A stretch of 30,768 bases of DNA from HXMU1420-2 sp040830545 (GTDB lineage Bacteria > Pseudomonadota > Alphaproteobacteria > Rhodobacterales > Rhodobacteraceae), in the NCBI GenBank assembly GCA_040830545.1, contig JBFOMB010000048.1, positions 1 to 30,768 of the forward strand, written 5' to 3'. Position 1 is the first letter of the stretch, and each line of letters opens with the position of its first letter. The position numbers and the translations under genes were made by a program. Shown here in pieces: positions 24,103-30,768 of this stretch. The notes below the pieces were generated by a model. It was given only the letters and a program-made list of their open reading frames with translations, did no database searches and was not told the origin of the DNA.

Positions 24103-24641
24103 GTTTGCTGCCTCTGATCTTCAGCATTTTCAAATTCGGTCGGTGGACCCGCCCTGTGTGATGCCGTGCGCTTGTCGGATCTGGAGGCAAAACAGTGACA
24201 CGCGCAGACTGTCGTCAGCCTGCCAACTCGAGCTTTGCCGCTCTTCATCCGTGAGTGTTTGTCCGTCCCAACCCTGTCACCGCCCCCTGGTTATTTCTAC
24301 CAGATTTAGTGGCTCAGCAACCGGCCCACACAAGGTGGCGTATTCGACCATAGAAGGCAACGGATTTTTTGTCCGATTTGTGATAACTTTTCTATTGACC
24401 GGCACCCTCAACTCTGCCGGAGGTTGATCCGCTATTCTCCCTAAGGCTGTGGATTGTTTTGGTCCAAAAAACGGATTCCTCAGCAGATGCAGGCAATTGC
24501 TGGCGGAACCGTAGGTAAGTCTGCCGTCGCGGCACGGGCGAATCCCTGCCTAAAAACCTTTGTGTCTTCTCGGTGATGCCCCAGATTTGCCATATTCGTT
24601 TGACACTGATCGTGACAGATTCGCAGCACCGGAGCCCCTGA
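24103..24641. other. Long intergenic region upstream of nrdJ
   Basis: A 539-bp spacer between divergent nrdJ and the lipoprotein gene. Open frames here lack coding character. A small hairpin CGGA/TCCG encloses TTTTTTG at 24360-24374. TGTGATAA (24377-24384) and CTGTGGATTG (24446-24455) each resemble a DnaA box with a mismatch. TTGACA at 24600 could be a -35 element for the lipoprotein gene, but no good -10 follows. No clear cobalamin riboswitch B12 box was found. Confidence 0.45.
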
Positions 24642-25079
24642 ATGCGCCTCTTTCGACTACTACCAGTGGTGGTTATTGCCGGGTGTACCACACAAGATGT
24701 GGCACAACCGACCGGCAGGGCGATGTTTCAGTCCTACCCAGACGCGCTGTTTGAAGCGTTCGAATCGGCCTGTGGCGGCCCGGCACAAACCTTTAACCGC
24801 CCCAATCCGGATGTTGTAGAGTGTCGCGAGTATCTGCCGCCCGAGGCAACGGCCGCCCTGATCCTCAGCTTTGATGGTACAACCGAAGATTTGCCAGAAC
24901 TTGTCATCCGGTTTCAGGCCCAGGCCGCGGACGCAGGATACCTGGTTGAGAATGATGTGTTTGTCAGCGTTCCGCAAAAAGACGGCCGCAGGGTTCAGGT
25001 TCGGCGTGAAGATCACAAGCTGATGCGCACGCTGGACAAGCTTTATGAGCGCGCAGGTGGTGTGCCCAGCCCAAGCTGA
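24642..25079 (+). CDS. Small predicted lipoprotein of unknown function
   Basis: A 145-aa protein with a short lipoprotein signal: MRLFRLLP, a hydrophobic stretch, and lipobox VIAGC with the acylated Cys at residue 15. The mature part is soluble and contains two further cysteines (in SACGG and VECREY) that could pair in the periplasm. I do not recognise the family. The next residue after the lipobox Cys is Thr, so outer-membrane sorting is likely. It is convergent with the tRNA gene. Confidence 0.7.
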   Translation: MRLFRLLPVVVIAGCTTQDVAQPTGRAMFQSYPDALFEAFESACGGPAQTFNRPNPDVVECREYLPPEATAALILSFDGTTEDLPELVIRFQAQAADAGYLVENDVFVSVPQKDGRRVQVRREDHKLMRTLDKLYERAGGVPSPS

Positions 25080-25153
25080 ACGGCAAGTCATGCACAGCCT
25101 GTTGTTGGCGTACCCGCACGAACACGACCTAGAGTAAGCAACCGCTAGGAAGA

Positions 25154-25230
25154 TGGTCGGGGCGGCGAGATTCGAACTCACGACCCCCTGTACCCAAAAC
25201 AGGTGCGCTACCAGACTGCGCCACGCCCCG
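25154..25230 (-). tRNA. tRNA-Pro (anticodon TGG)
   Basis: The 77-nt gene folds as a full cloverleaf. The acceptor stem is CGGGGCG/CGCCCCG with A73 and an encoded CCA (25154-25156). The D arm contains GCGCAG...TGGTAGCGC. The anticodon arm is CCTGT-TTTGGGT-ACAGG with TGG at loop positions 3-5, and the T arm includes GTTCGAATC. TGG reads CCA and, by wobble, other proline codons. Confidence 0.97.
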
Positions 25231-25282
25231 GACCACACCGCTCCTTAGCGTTCATGATCGGGAATGAAAAGCCCTATCGCAC

Positions 25283-25771
25283 CTATTCGCAGGGCCAAAT
25301 TGCAGGGCCGCCCGCAAAGACGGGGTGCTGCATCTGGCTACCTGCCTCAACCCCATATCGTTCAGCCAGGCCACCGTTCACTTCCAACACCGCAAAGACG
25401 TCATTGCCGCCGTCGATCCCGGTCAGATCGCCGGGGATCGCATTGGAATGAACTTTGGTTACTGTCCCTGCCCGGTCGACAAAAATCATGTCCAGAGGGA
25501 TCAGCGTGTTCTTCATCCAGAAGACCGCGCGCTGCGGTGCATCATACACAAACAGCATGCCCGCCGATTGCGCCATTTCTTCGCGAAACATGAGGCCCTG
25601 CGCGCGGGTTTCGTCAGTTTGAGCCAATTCCACCACGAACCGCAATTGTCCCCAATCGCCGCGAAGCTGTACTTCGTCCATGCGACACCCAGCCTGCGCC
25701 AAACCAGGCGCGCCCAACAGGACTGCCATCGCCAATACACGCAGCATCCGCTGCACCAGATTACTCGTCAT
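25283..25771 (-). CDS. Secreted DUF192 protein
   Basis: A 162-aa protein with an N-terminal signal sequence (hydrophobic LAMAVLLGAPGLAQA, cleavage near AQA|GC) and a DUF192 domain. The domain signatures are DETRAQGLMFRE, MLFVYDAPQRAVFWMKNTLIPLDMIFVD and the closing FAVLEVNGGLAERYGVEAGS. The family is periplasmic with unknown function. The Cys right after the predicted cut could make it a lipoprotein, but the preceding residues (QAG) are a poor lipobox. The start lies 11 bp inside the end of the cold shock gene, so the two are likely co-transcribed. A start at 25747 is also possible. Confidence 0.88.
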   Translation of the reverse strand: MTSNLVQRMLRVLAMAVLLGAPGLAQAGCRMDEVQLRGDWGQLRFVVELAQTDETRAQGLMFREEMAQSAGMLFVYDAPQRAVFWMKNTLIPLDMIFVDRAGTVTKVHSNAIPGDLTGIDGGNDVFAVLEVNGGLAERYGVEAGSQMQHPVFAGGPAIWPCE

Positions 25772-26276
25772 TCAGGTTGTTCGCTGCTTCCCAGGCGTGA
25801 ACCTCTGCCGCCATGCGGCCGCGTTTACCATCAATCACCCGCAGCGCCAAGGCTTCGCCCGGTTGCAGGTCCGCCAGGCCGGACTGGCGCAGAACCTCGA
25901 TATGCAGAAAGATGTCTTCGCTCAGGCCAAACACATTGGCAAATCCGAAACCTTTGCCCTTGTCGAACCATTTGACACGTGCCGGCGTCAGAGGCGCAGC
26001 TCGGATTGCGTCCATGTCCATGTCCGCAATGTCCTGCAATGGGATATCTGCGTCCCGGTTCGGAGGCGTGATTGACACAACCTCGATCGCCTGAACGCCG
26101 CGTTCGGTACGATGGGTCACGACCTCGATCTCTGACCCGTCCGCCACCGAACTTTGTCCGAAGTTTCTCAGCACGTTCACATGCAGCAGGATATCCGGCC
26201 CCCCCGATTCTGCTACAACAAATCCGAACCCTTTTCCGGGATCGAACCATTTCACGTGCCCCTTCACTTGATGCAT
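25761..26276 (-). CDS. Cold shock protein with two CSD domains
   Basis: A double-domain RNA/DNA-binding protein of the CspA superfamily. Domain 1 starts VKGHVKWFDPGKGFGFVV and has the RNP-2-like DILLHVNVL. Domain 2 starts ARVKWFDKGKGFGFANV and has DIFLHIEVL. They are joined by an acidic linker of about 30 residues. Such tandem proteins are common in Rhodobacterales and probably act as RNA chaperones. The start at ATG 26276 (171 aa) fits the usual beginning one or two residues before VKG. The frame is open to a GTG at 26348, and a TTG in between has GGGAC upstream, so the start is uncertain. A promoter candidate lies at 26379-26407. Confidence 0.9.
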   Translation of the reverse strand: MHQVKGHVKWFDPGKGFGFVVAESGGPDILLHVNVLRNFGQSSVADGSEIEVVTHRTERGVQAIEVVSITPPNRDADIPLQDIADMDMDAIRAAPLTPARVKWFDKGKGFGFANVFGLSEDIFLHIEVLRQSGLADLQPGEALALRVIDGKRGRMAAEVHAWEAANNLNDE

Positions 26277-26378
26277 ATTGCCCAGATCGTCCGCCAAGTT
26301 TTGTCCCGTAAACGTTGCGTAACCCTCGTTTACAGAATCCAACGGCACACGTTTCTACGCAAGCAGAAAATTGAATAT

Positions 26379-26407
26379 TTTATCCTTTGTTTTCAAGGCT
26401 GATGCAA
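26379..26407 (-). promoter_or_regulatory. Promoter candidate for the cold shock gene
   Basis: Read on the minus strand, TTGCAT (26402-26407) and GATAAA (26379-26384) are separated by 17 bp within an AT-rich patch unlike its surroundings. It would give a leader of roughly 95 nt before ATG 26276; long leaders are usual for cold shock mRNAs. Confidence 0.35.
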
Positions 26408-26434
26408 CTTGCGACACGTGAATGACCGTCAGAA

Positions 26435-27040
26435 TCATGGTGAAAGCCGTTCTACCACCCATGACGCATCAGCGGTTTTTCGCCGCCAAACAAAGCGATC
26501 ATGCAGCCGAAATGCGCCGTCTGCCCAAAATTCAATCTCCACCGGTGTGATCCGGTATCCACCCCAAAACGGCGGACGATCCGGGTTGGTTCCGTGACGC
26601 GCGGTCTGGCGCGCGACCTCTGCCATCAGGGTCGCGCGACTGTCCAGAGGTTGGGATTGTTTTGACGCCCAGGCCCCCAAACGGCTTTTCAGTGAACGGG
26701 ACGCGTAATAGGCATCCGCCTGCGGCCCGTCCTCTTTGCTGATCTCACCGCGAACCCGCACCTGCCGCCGCAGCGATTTCCAGTGCATCACAAAGGCTGC
26801 CGTTCCAGATGCCGCCAGTTCAGACGCCTTGGCGCTTTCGTAGTTGGTGTAGAAGACAAACCCGTTGTCCTCGATTTCCTTCAGCAGCACCATACGTGCA
26901 TTCGGCAGACCGTTTGCATCTACTGTCGCCAAGGCAATTGCATTGGGGTCGTTCGGCTCTGACGCTTCGGCCTCGGCCAACCATGATCGTGCGATGGCAA
27001 ACGGGTCGTCCCCTGCAAAAATTCCACTTCGCTCGCTCAT
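26435..27040 (-). CDS. pdxH: Pyridoxamine 5'-phosphate oxidase
   Basis: An FMN enzyme that oxidises pyridoxamine or pyridoxine 5'-phosphate to PLP. The 201-aa protein has the N-terminal EAEASEPNDPNAIALATVD and GLPNARMVLLKE segments of the flavin fold, FYTNYESAKASELAASG, and the C-terminal FWADGAFRLHDRF with the substrate-binding RLHDR. Start 27040 has AGGAGG 5-6 nt upstream and gives the family length; the frame is open further to 27241. It is divergent from fabI. It supplies PLP for the aminotransferases and dehydratase in this window. Confidence 0.95.
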   Translation of the reverse strand: MSERSGIFAGDDPFAIARSWLAEAEASEPNDPNAIALATVDANGLPNARMVLLKEIEDNGFVFYTNYESAKASELAASGTAAFVMHWKSLRRQVRVRGEISKEDGPQADAYYASRSLKSRLGAWASKQSQPLDSRATLMAEVARQTARHGTNPDRPPFWGGYRITPVEIEFWADGAFRLHDRFVWRRKTADASWVVERLSP

Positions 27041-27115
27041 CCCAGCCTCCTGTGAGTCCATCTGAATTCCTTCATCCTGACCTAGTTGGCACAGCGCAGC
27101 CCGGCAATGCCTGAC

Positions 27116-27144
27116 TTGATGCTGACCCGCCAATCGCCTAAAGG
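27116..27144 (+). promoter_or_regulatory. Weak promoter candidate for fabI
   Basis: TTGATG (27116-27121) and TAAAGG (27139-27144) are separated by 17 bp in the pdxH-fabI divergent spacer, 32 bp before the fabI start. The -10 match is poor, so this is only suggestive. Confidence 0.25.
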
Positions 27145-27176
27145 TCGCGCGGAAGAGAAAGCAGATGAGGTGCGCT

Positions 27177-27983
27177 ATGTCCGGGACGTTGATGGCTGGG
27201 AAACGCGGTCTGATCATGGGGCTCGCCAACGACAAATCCATTGCTTGGGGGATTGCGCAGGCCTGTGCCGGAGCGGGGGCCGAGTTGGCCTTTTCCTATC
27301 AGGGTGAAGCGCTGAAAAAGCGGGTTGGTCCGCTGGCCGAACAACTGGGCAGCGATATTGTTCTGCCCTGCGATGTCAGCGACGAAGCATCCATCGACGG
27401 GCTGTTTGCCGACCTGAAAACGCGCTGGGACAAACTGGACTTCATCGTTCACGCCATTGGGTTTTCAGACAAAAACGAGCTGCGCGGGCGTTATGTGGAC
27501 ACCTCGCGCGACAATTTCACGATGACCATGGATATCTCGGTCTATTCGTTCACTGCGGTCGCGCAACGGGCGGAGAAGATGATGAATGCGGGCGGCTCCA
27601 TGCTGACGCTGACCTACTATGGTGCTGAACAGGTCATGCCGCATTACAACGTGATGGGCGTGGCCAAAGCGGCGCTGGAGGCATCCGTGCGCTATCTTGC
27701 CGAGGATCTGGGCAAGGACGGCATCCGCGTGAACGCGATCTCCGCCGGGCCGATCAAGACGCTGGCGGCTTCTGGCATTGGCGATTTTCGCTACATCATG
27801 AAGTGGAACGAGTATAACTCGCCCCTGCGCCGCAATGTAACAACCAAGGATGTGGGCAAATCCGCGCTTTATCTGTTGAGCGATCTGGGATCGGGCGTGA
27901 CTGGAGAGAACCTGCACGTGGATGCGGGCTATCACGTGGTCGGGATGAAAGCGGTGGATGCGCCGGATATTACCAAGGGCTGA
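27177..27983 (+). CDS. fabI: NADH-dependent enoyl-ACP reductase
   Basis: It catalyses the last reduction in each round of fatty acid elongation. A 268-aa atypical short-chain dehydrogenase: GLIMGLANDKSIAWGIAQA binds NADH, and the catalytic set is Y147, Y157 and K164 in YYGAEQVMPHYNVMGVAK, spaced as in Escherichia coli FabI. ISAGPIKTLAASGIGDF follows. ATG 27177 (MSGTLMAGKRG) has GAGG 5 nt upstream. ATG 27165 would add four residues. The LysE-type gene starts 6 bp after the stop, so they are probably co-transcribed. It is the likely target for triclosan-type inhibitors. Confidence 0.95.
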   Translation: MSGTLMAGKRGLIMGLANDKSIAWGIAQACAGAGAELAFSYQGEALKKRVGPLAEQLGSDIVLPCDVSDEASIDGLFADLKTRWDKLDFIVHAIGFSDKNELRGRYVDTSRDNFTMTMDISVYSFTAVAQRAEKMMNAGGSMLTLTYYGAEQVMPHYNVMGVAKAALEASVRYLAEDLGKDGIRVNAISAGPIKTLAASGIGDFRYIMKWNEYNSPLRRNVTTKDVGKSALYLLSDLGSGVTGENLHVDAGYHVVGMKAVDAPDITKG

Positions 27984-27989
27984 TCCGGC

Positions 27990-28598
27990 ATGGACCTGGC
28001 AGCGCTTCTTGTCTTCAACCTGACGCTGCTGGCGGCGATTGCGAGCCCGGGTCCGTCGCTATTGTATCTCGTGCGTACAACACTGGTGCATGGCCGGGCG
28101 ACGGGGTTTGCGGCGGCTGCTGGGCTGGGGGTCATGGCGGCGCTTTGGACTTTGGCGGCGCTGTTGGGGTTGGACGTGCTGTTCCGACTGTTTCCGTGGG
28201 CCTTTGGGGTGATGAAGACCGCTGGCGCGGCGTATCTGCTGTGGCTGGCCTACAAGATGTGGCGCAGTGCGGATGATCCGATTGGCGAGGCCCATGCACC
28301 ATCCTCGCGCAGTGCCTTTGTCGGGGGCCTGCTGATCAATCTGGCCAATCCAAAATCCGTGTTGTTTGCCGCAGCAGTGATCCTTGTGATCTTTCCAAAT
28401 GGTTTAACCCCGACTGATAAGGGATTGATATTTCTCAACCATCTGGCGGTCGAGCTGACAGTACAGCCGCTGATCGCGTTGGCGATGAGCACCGCGCCCT
28501 TGCGTGTGGGGTACCTGAAGGCAAAGCCGGTTCTGGATCGTATCGCGGCGGGCGTTCTGGGTTTGCTAGGTCTGCGCTTGTTGCTGTCGCGGACCTGA
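27990..28598 (+). CDS. LysE/RhtB family amino-acid exporter
   Basis: A 202-aa inner-membrane protein with about six hydrophobic segments and the family's ASPGPSLLYLVR motif near the start. Others are GLGVMAALWTLAALLG, GAAYLLWLAYKMWR and FVGGLLINLANPKSVLF. LysE/RhtB proteins export lysine, threonine, homoserine or related compounds. The substrate cannot be deduced. It starts 6 bp after fabI, and the next gene begins 10 bp after its stop. Confidence 0.9.
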   Translation: MDLAALLVFNLTLLAAIASPGPSLLYLVRTTLVHGRATGFAAAAGLGVMAALWTLAALLGLDVLFRLFPWAFGVMKTAGAAYLLWLAYKMWRSADDPIGEAHAPSSRSAFVGGLLINLANPKSVLFAAAVILVIFPNGLTPTDKGLIFLNHLAVELTVQPLIALAMSTAPLRVGYLKAKPVLDRIAAGVLGLLGLRLLLSRT

Positions 28599-28608
28599 TG
28601 GCGGCCCC

Positions 28609-29364
28609 GTGCGGCGCATCATGAACACCTTACTCACCATCGTGGCGCTGGCGATGATCGCCACAACGGGCACGCTCCTCTATCGCGACACATTGCACGA
28701 CCGGGTCATCGCCCCACTGAATCGGCCCCGCGACATTGGTGAAATCCGGACCCGCGTCCTGCCTCAATTGGAACAGGCCATGGCGCAGCAAGGGATGACG
28801 CTCGGCGCGCCCATCTATATCCGCATATTCAAAGAAGAGGCAGAATTGGAGGTCTGGGTGCAGGACGACACCTCCTATCGCCTGTTCCGCAGCTATCCGA
28901 TCTGCAACTACTCTGGCCATCTTGGACCCAAACTGGCCGAGGGGGACTATCAGTCGCCCGAAGGGTTTTATGCGGTGCCGCGTGGCGCACTGAACCCAAA
29001 CTCCAGGTTTCACCTGTCGTTCAACCTGGGCTTTCCCAATGCCTATGATCGCGCCCATGAGCGCACCGGCAGCTACCTTATGGTCCATGGCGATTGCCGG
29101 TCTGTGGGGTGTTACGCCATGACTGACCCGGCGATTGAGGAAATCTATCTGCTCGCGGAACAGGCGTTGAGCGGTGGGCAACGTGCGGTGCCGGTTCATG
29201 CTTTCCCTTTTCACATGACTGATACACGGATGGCACAGGCGGCAGGGCACCATTGGTTTAACTTCTGGGAGGGCCTGCAACCGGCCTATGCTGCGTTCGA
29301 GGCCACACACCGACCGCCGCCCATGCGCGTGAGAGGCGGTCAATACGTGCTGGCGCAGCCCTAA
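28609..29364 (+). CDS. YafK-type L,D-transpeptidase (YkuD domain)
   Basis: A protein of about 251 aa with an N-terminal signal or anchor (MNTLLTIVALAMIATTGTLLYRD) and a YkuD catalytic domain. The catalytic pair is in VHGDCRSVGCYAMTD: H160 and C168 counting from the GTG start. LELEVW and GDYQSPEGFYAVP also fit the YafK branch. Enzymes of this branch act on peptidoglycan 3-3 links or on lipoprotein-peptidoglycan links in the periplasm. GTG 28609 gives a positively charged signal start (MRRIMN); ATG 28621 is equally possible. It is close to the LysE gene and probably in the same transcript. Confidence 0.85.
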   Translation: MRRIMNTLLTIVALAMIATTGTLLYRDTLHDRVIAPLNRPRDIGEIRTRVLPQLEQAMAQQGMTLGAPIYIRIFKEEAELEVWVQDDTSYRLFRSYPICNYSGHLGPKLAEGDYQSPEGFYAVPRGALNPNSRFHLSFNLGFPNAYDRAHERTGSYLMVHGDCRSVGCYAMTDPAIEEIYLLAEQALSGGQRAVPVHAFPFHMTDTRMAQAAGHHWFNFWEGLQPAYAAFEATHRPPPMRVRGGQYVLAQP

Positions 29365-29428
29365 CGGGCTTCCCTCCCCTCCCACCACGTTGTATCAGGC
29401 GTGAACAATATCGACCTCGGGGACTGCC

Positions 29429-29932
29429 ATGACCGACCGCCTGCCACACGAAAAGGGCTTTCACATCAGCTGGGACCAGATCCATCGCGACAGCCGCGCG
29501 CTGGCGTGGCGGCTGGATGGTCAGGGGCCAGATGACGGGGCCTGGCGCGCGGTGGTGGCTGTGACCCGTGGCGGAATGGCGCCCGCGATGATTGTCAGCC
29601 GCGAATTGGACATTCGCACCGTGGATACGATCAGCATCAAATCCTACGATCACCAGACGCAGGCCGATGCGACGGTTCTGAAAGAACCGGACAAGAGCCT
29701 GATGGGTGACGGAACCGGTATCCTGATCGTCGATGACCTCGTCGACACCGGAAAAACGCTGGAAGTTGTGCGCGAGATGTACCCGAACGCCCATTTCGCA
29801 ACGGTCTATGCCAAACCCAAAGGCCGTCCGCAGGTGGACACGTTCATCACCGAGGTCAGCCAGGACACGTGGATTTTCTTCCCTTGGGACATGGCGCTGC
29901 AATATGTCGAGCCCTATCGCGGCAAGGACTGA
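29429..29932 (+). CDS. gpt: Xanthine phosphoribosyltransferase
   Basis: A 167-aa type I phosphoribosyltransferase that salvages xanthine and guanine with PRPP. The PRPP-binding loop is ILIVDDLVDTGKT. The N-terminal AVTRGGMAPAMIVSREL and the C-terminal IFFPWDMALQYVEPY match bacterial Gpt. Start ATG 29429 follows GGGG at a normal distance. It lies 64 bp after the transpeptidase gene, perhaps with its own promoter. The palindrome at 29956-29975, 23 bp after the stop, could also help end its transcript. Confidence 0.93.
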   Translation: MTDRLPHEKGFHISWDQIHRDSRALAWRLDGQGPDDGAWRAVVAVTRGGMAPAMIVSRELDIRTVDTISIKSYDHQTQADATVLKEPDKSLMGDGTGILIVDDLVDTGKTLEVVREMYPNAHFATVYAKPKGRPQVDTFITEVSQDTWIFFPWDMALQYVEPYRGKD

Positions 29933-29955
29933 CGCTAACAGCCATCAGGGCATAA

Positions 29956-29993
29956 CCGAAAAATCAATTTTTCGGTCCGTATTCGTTGACGAA
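29956..29993. promoter_or_regulatory. Double palindrome, candidate operator (copy 2)
   Basis: CCGAAAAATCAATTTTTCGG (29956-29975) has perfect 9-bp arms. It is followed by TTCGTTGACGAA (29982-29993) with 5-bp arms. Centres are 22 bp apart, the same as in copy 1 at 14824. Thirteen bases (ATTCGTTGACGAA) and the CGAA/TTCG ends are identical. It ends 62 bp before the aminotransferase start. The first half might also act as a weak terminator for gpt. Confidence 0.55.
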
Positions 29994-30055
29994 AACGGGT
30001 CCGCGCGTGGCGAGCATCCACTGCGATCTGCAACCGAGACCCATTGGGGAGAGCC

Positions 30056-30768
30056 ATGACCCAATCCCGCACGCAATCCACCTTTTCCGCCCCGATTGTG
30101 GAGGCCCAAAGTTGGCTGCGCGGTGTCACATTCCCTGTGAATCGCCCGCTGATCAACCTCAGCCAGGCCGCGCCGGTTGCGCCGCCCCCGGCCCCCTTGC
30201 GGGAACATTTGGCCCAGATCATTCTGGATGACCCCAGTGTGCACCTCTATGGGCCCGTGCTGGGCAATGACGACCTGCGCGCTGAACTGGCCCACGAGAT
30301 CTCTGGCATCTACGTTGGGACAGTCGCCGCGGGCAACGTTGCCATAACTTGTGGCTGCAACGAGGCCTTTGCCGCGACCATTGCCGCGCTGACCGGTCAG
30401 GGGGATGAGGTCATCTTGCCAACGCCATGGTATTTCAACCATAAAATGTTCATGGATATGAACGGCGTGACGGCTGCGCCGTTGGCCACCGGGCCGGATA
30501 TGCTGCCTGATCCGGACACCGCCGCGCGCCTGATCACACCCCGAACGAGGGCCATCGCATTGGTCAGCCCAAACAACCCGGCTGGTGTCGAATATCCAGC
30601 AGAGGTGCTGACCGCATTCTTTCGGCTGGCGCAAACCCACGGCATCCGCCTGATCCTGGACGAAACCTATCGCGATTTCCTGTCGACCGAGGGCGCGCCG
30701 CATGGGCTGTTTGCCGTACCCGACTGGGACGCTACGCTGGTACACCTTTATTCCTTCTCCAAATCCTA
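30056..30768 (+). CDS. Class I/II PLP aminotransferase, partial (runs off the window)
   Basis: The first 237 codons are present. The frame has no stop before the window edge, so the gene is cut by the window, not by mutation. It shows NLSQAAPVAPPP, LYGPVLGNDDLRAELA, CGCNEAFAATIAAL, VSPNNPAGVEYP, ILDETYRDF and the PLP lysine K236 in SFSKS just before the end. The start ATG 30056 has GGGGAGAG at a good distance. The upstream double palindrome is shared with the 13642-15095 region, which suggests a common regulator. The amino donor is not known. Confidence 0.9.
   Translation, partial: MTQSRTQSTFSAPIVEAQSWLRGVTFPVNRPLINLSQAAPVAPPPAPLREHLAQIILDDPSVHLYGPVLGNDDLRAELAHEISGIYVGTVAAGNVAITCGCNEAFAATIAALTGQGDEVILPTPWYFNHKMFMDMNGVTAAPLATGPDMLPDPDTAARLITPRTRAIALVSPNNPAGVEYPAEVLTAFFRLAQTHGIRLILDETYRDFLSTEGAPHGLFAVPDWDATLVHLYSFSKS

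Noticed and set aside
20872..24117. Long plus-strand frames opposite nrdJ (361 and 369 aa).
   Set aside because: Antisense shadows of a well-supported gene, with His/Arg/Val-rich composition typical for such frames.
24200..24420. Cobalamin riboswitch upstream of nrdJ.
   Set aside because: No convincing B12 box or conserved core was found. NrdJ itself uses B12, so repression by B12 would make little sense.

Overview
The window looks like a chromosomal segment of a Rhodobacterales (Roseobacter-group) alphaproteobacterium. The base composition is GC-rich and the gene content is typical of that group: a cysG-DUF2849-cysI-cysH-DUF934-fpr sulfur operon, a long B12-dependent ribonucleotide reductase, a two-domain cold shock protein next to a DUF192 protein, an NDUFAF6-like squalene/phytoene synthase homologue, and a pyrrolysine-free MttB-family protein with an Arg/Ala-rich N-terminus. 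The taxon is inferred from gene content only. I see no insertion sequence, prophage, CRISPR array or toxin-antitoxin pair. Most of the window is core metabolism.

Layout. (1) 136-5571 (+): assimilatory sulfate reduction. CysG makes siroheme, CysI is the siroheme/4Fe-4S sulfite reductase, CysH is an APS/PAPS reductase, DUF2849 and DUF934 are small conserved partners, and a ferredoxin-NADP reductase closes the operon before a strong terminator (5594-5627). (2) 5727-10380 (-): squalene/phytoene synthase-like protein, class I methyltransferase, citramalate synthase (isoleucine pathway) and cysteinyl-tRNA synthetase, with hairpins between the last two. (3) 10523-16639: an accessory-looking metabolic stretch. 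It holds a YjbR-type protein preceded by a tiny overlapping reading frame, a lone N,N-dimethylformamidase-like protein, a threonine dehydratase-like enzyme, a divergent aminotransferase and an MttB-family methyltransferase. (4) 16640-20443: a small orphan ECF sigma factor, a secreted DUF3604 protein, a GNAT acetyltransferase and a hairpin-rich stretch ending in a perfect 20-bp palindromic terminator. (5) 20443-24102 (-): nrdJ, followed by a 539-bp spacer without a convincing gene. (6) 24642-30768: small lipoprotein, tRNA-Pro(TGG), DUF192 protein, dual cold shock protein, pdxH, fabI, LysE exporter, L,D-transpeptidase-like protein, gpt and the start of a second aminotransferase that runs off the window.

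Links between genes. CysG, NrdJ and the MttB homologue all touch tetrapyrrole or corrinoid chemistry. CysG, CysI, CysH and Fpr form one electron and cofactor chain for sulfite reduction, and cysS uses the cysteine made downstream of it.

The most unusual signal is regulatory. Two loci 15 kb apart, one between the first aminotransferase and the MttB gene and one just upstream of the second aminotransferase, carry the same composite element: a 20-bp AT-rich palindrome with CGAA/TTCG ends, followed at exactly 22 bp (centre to centre) by a second palindrome containing ATTCGTTGACGAA. This suggests a shared, unidentified regulator tying together a small amine or amino-acid catabolic regulon. Other points worth checking are a hairpin placed exactly between the ribosome binding site and start codon of fpr, and the structured RNA region downstream of nrdJ.
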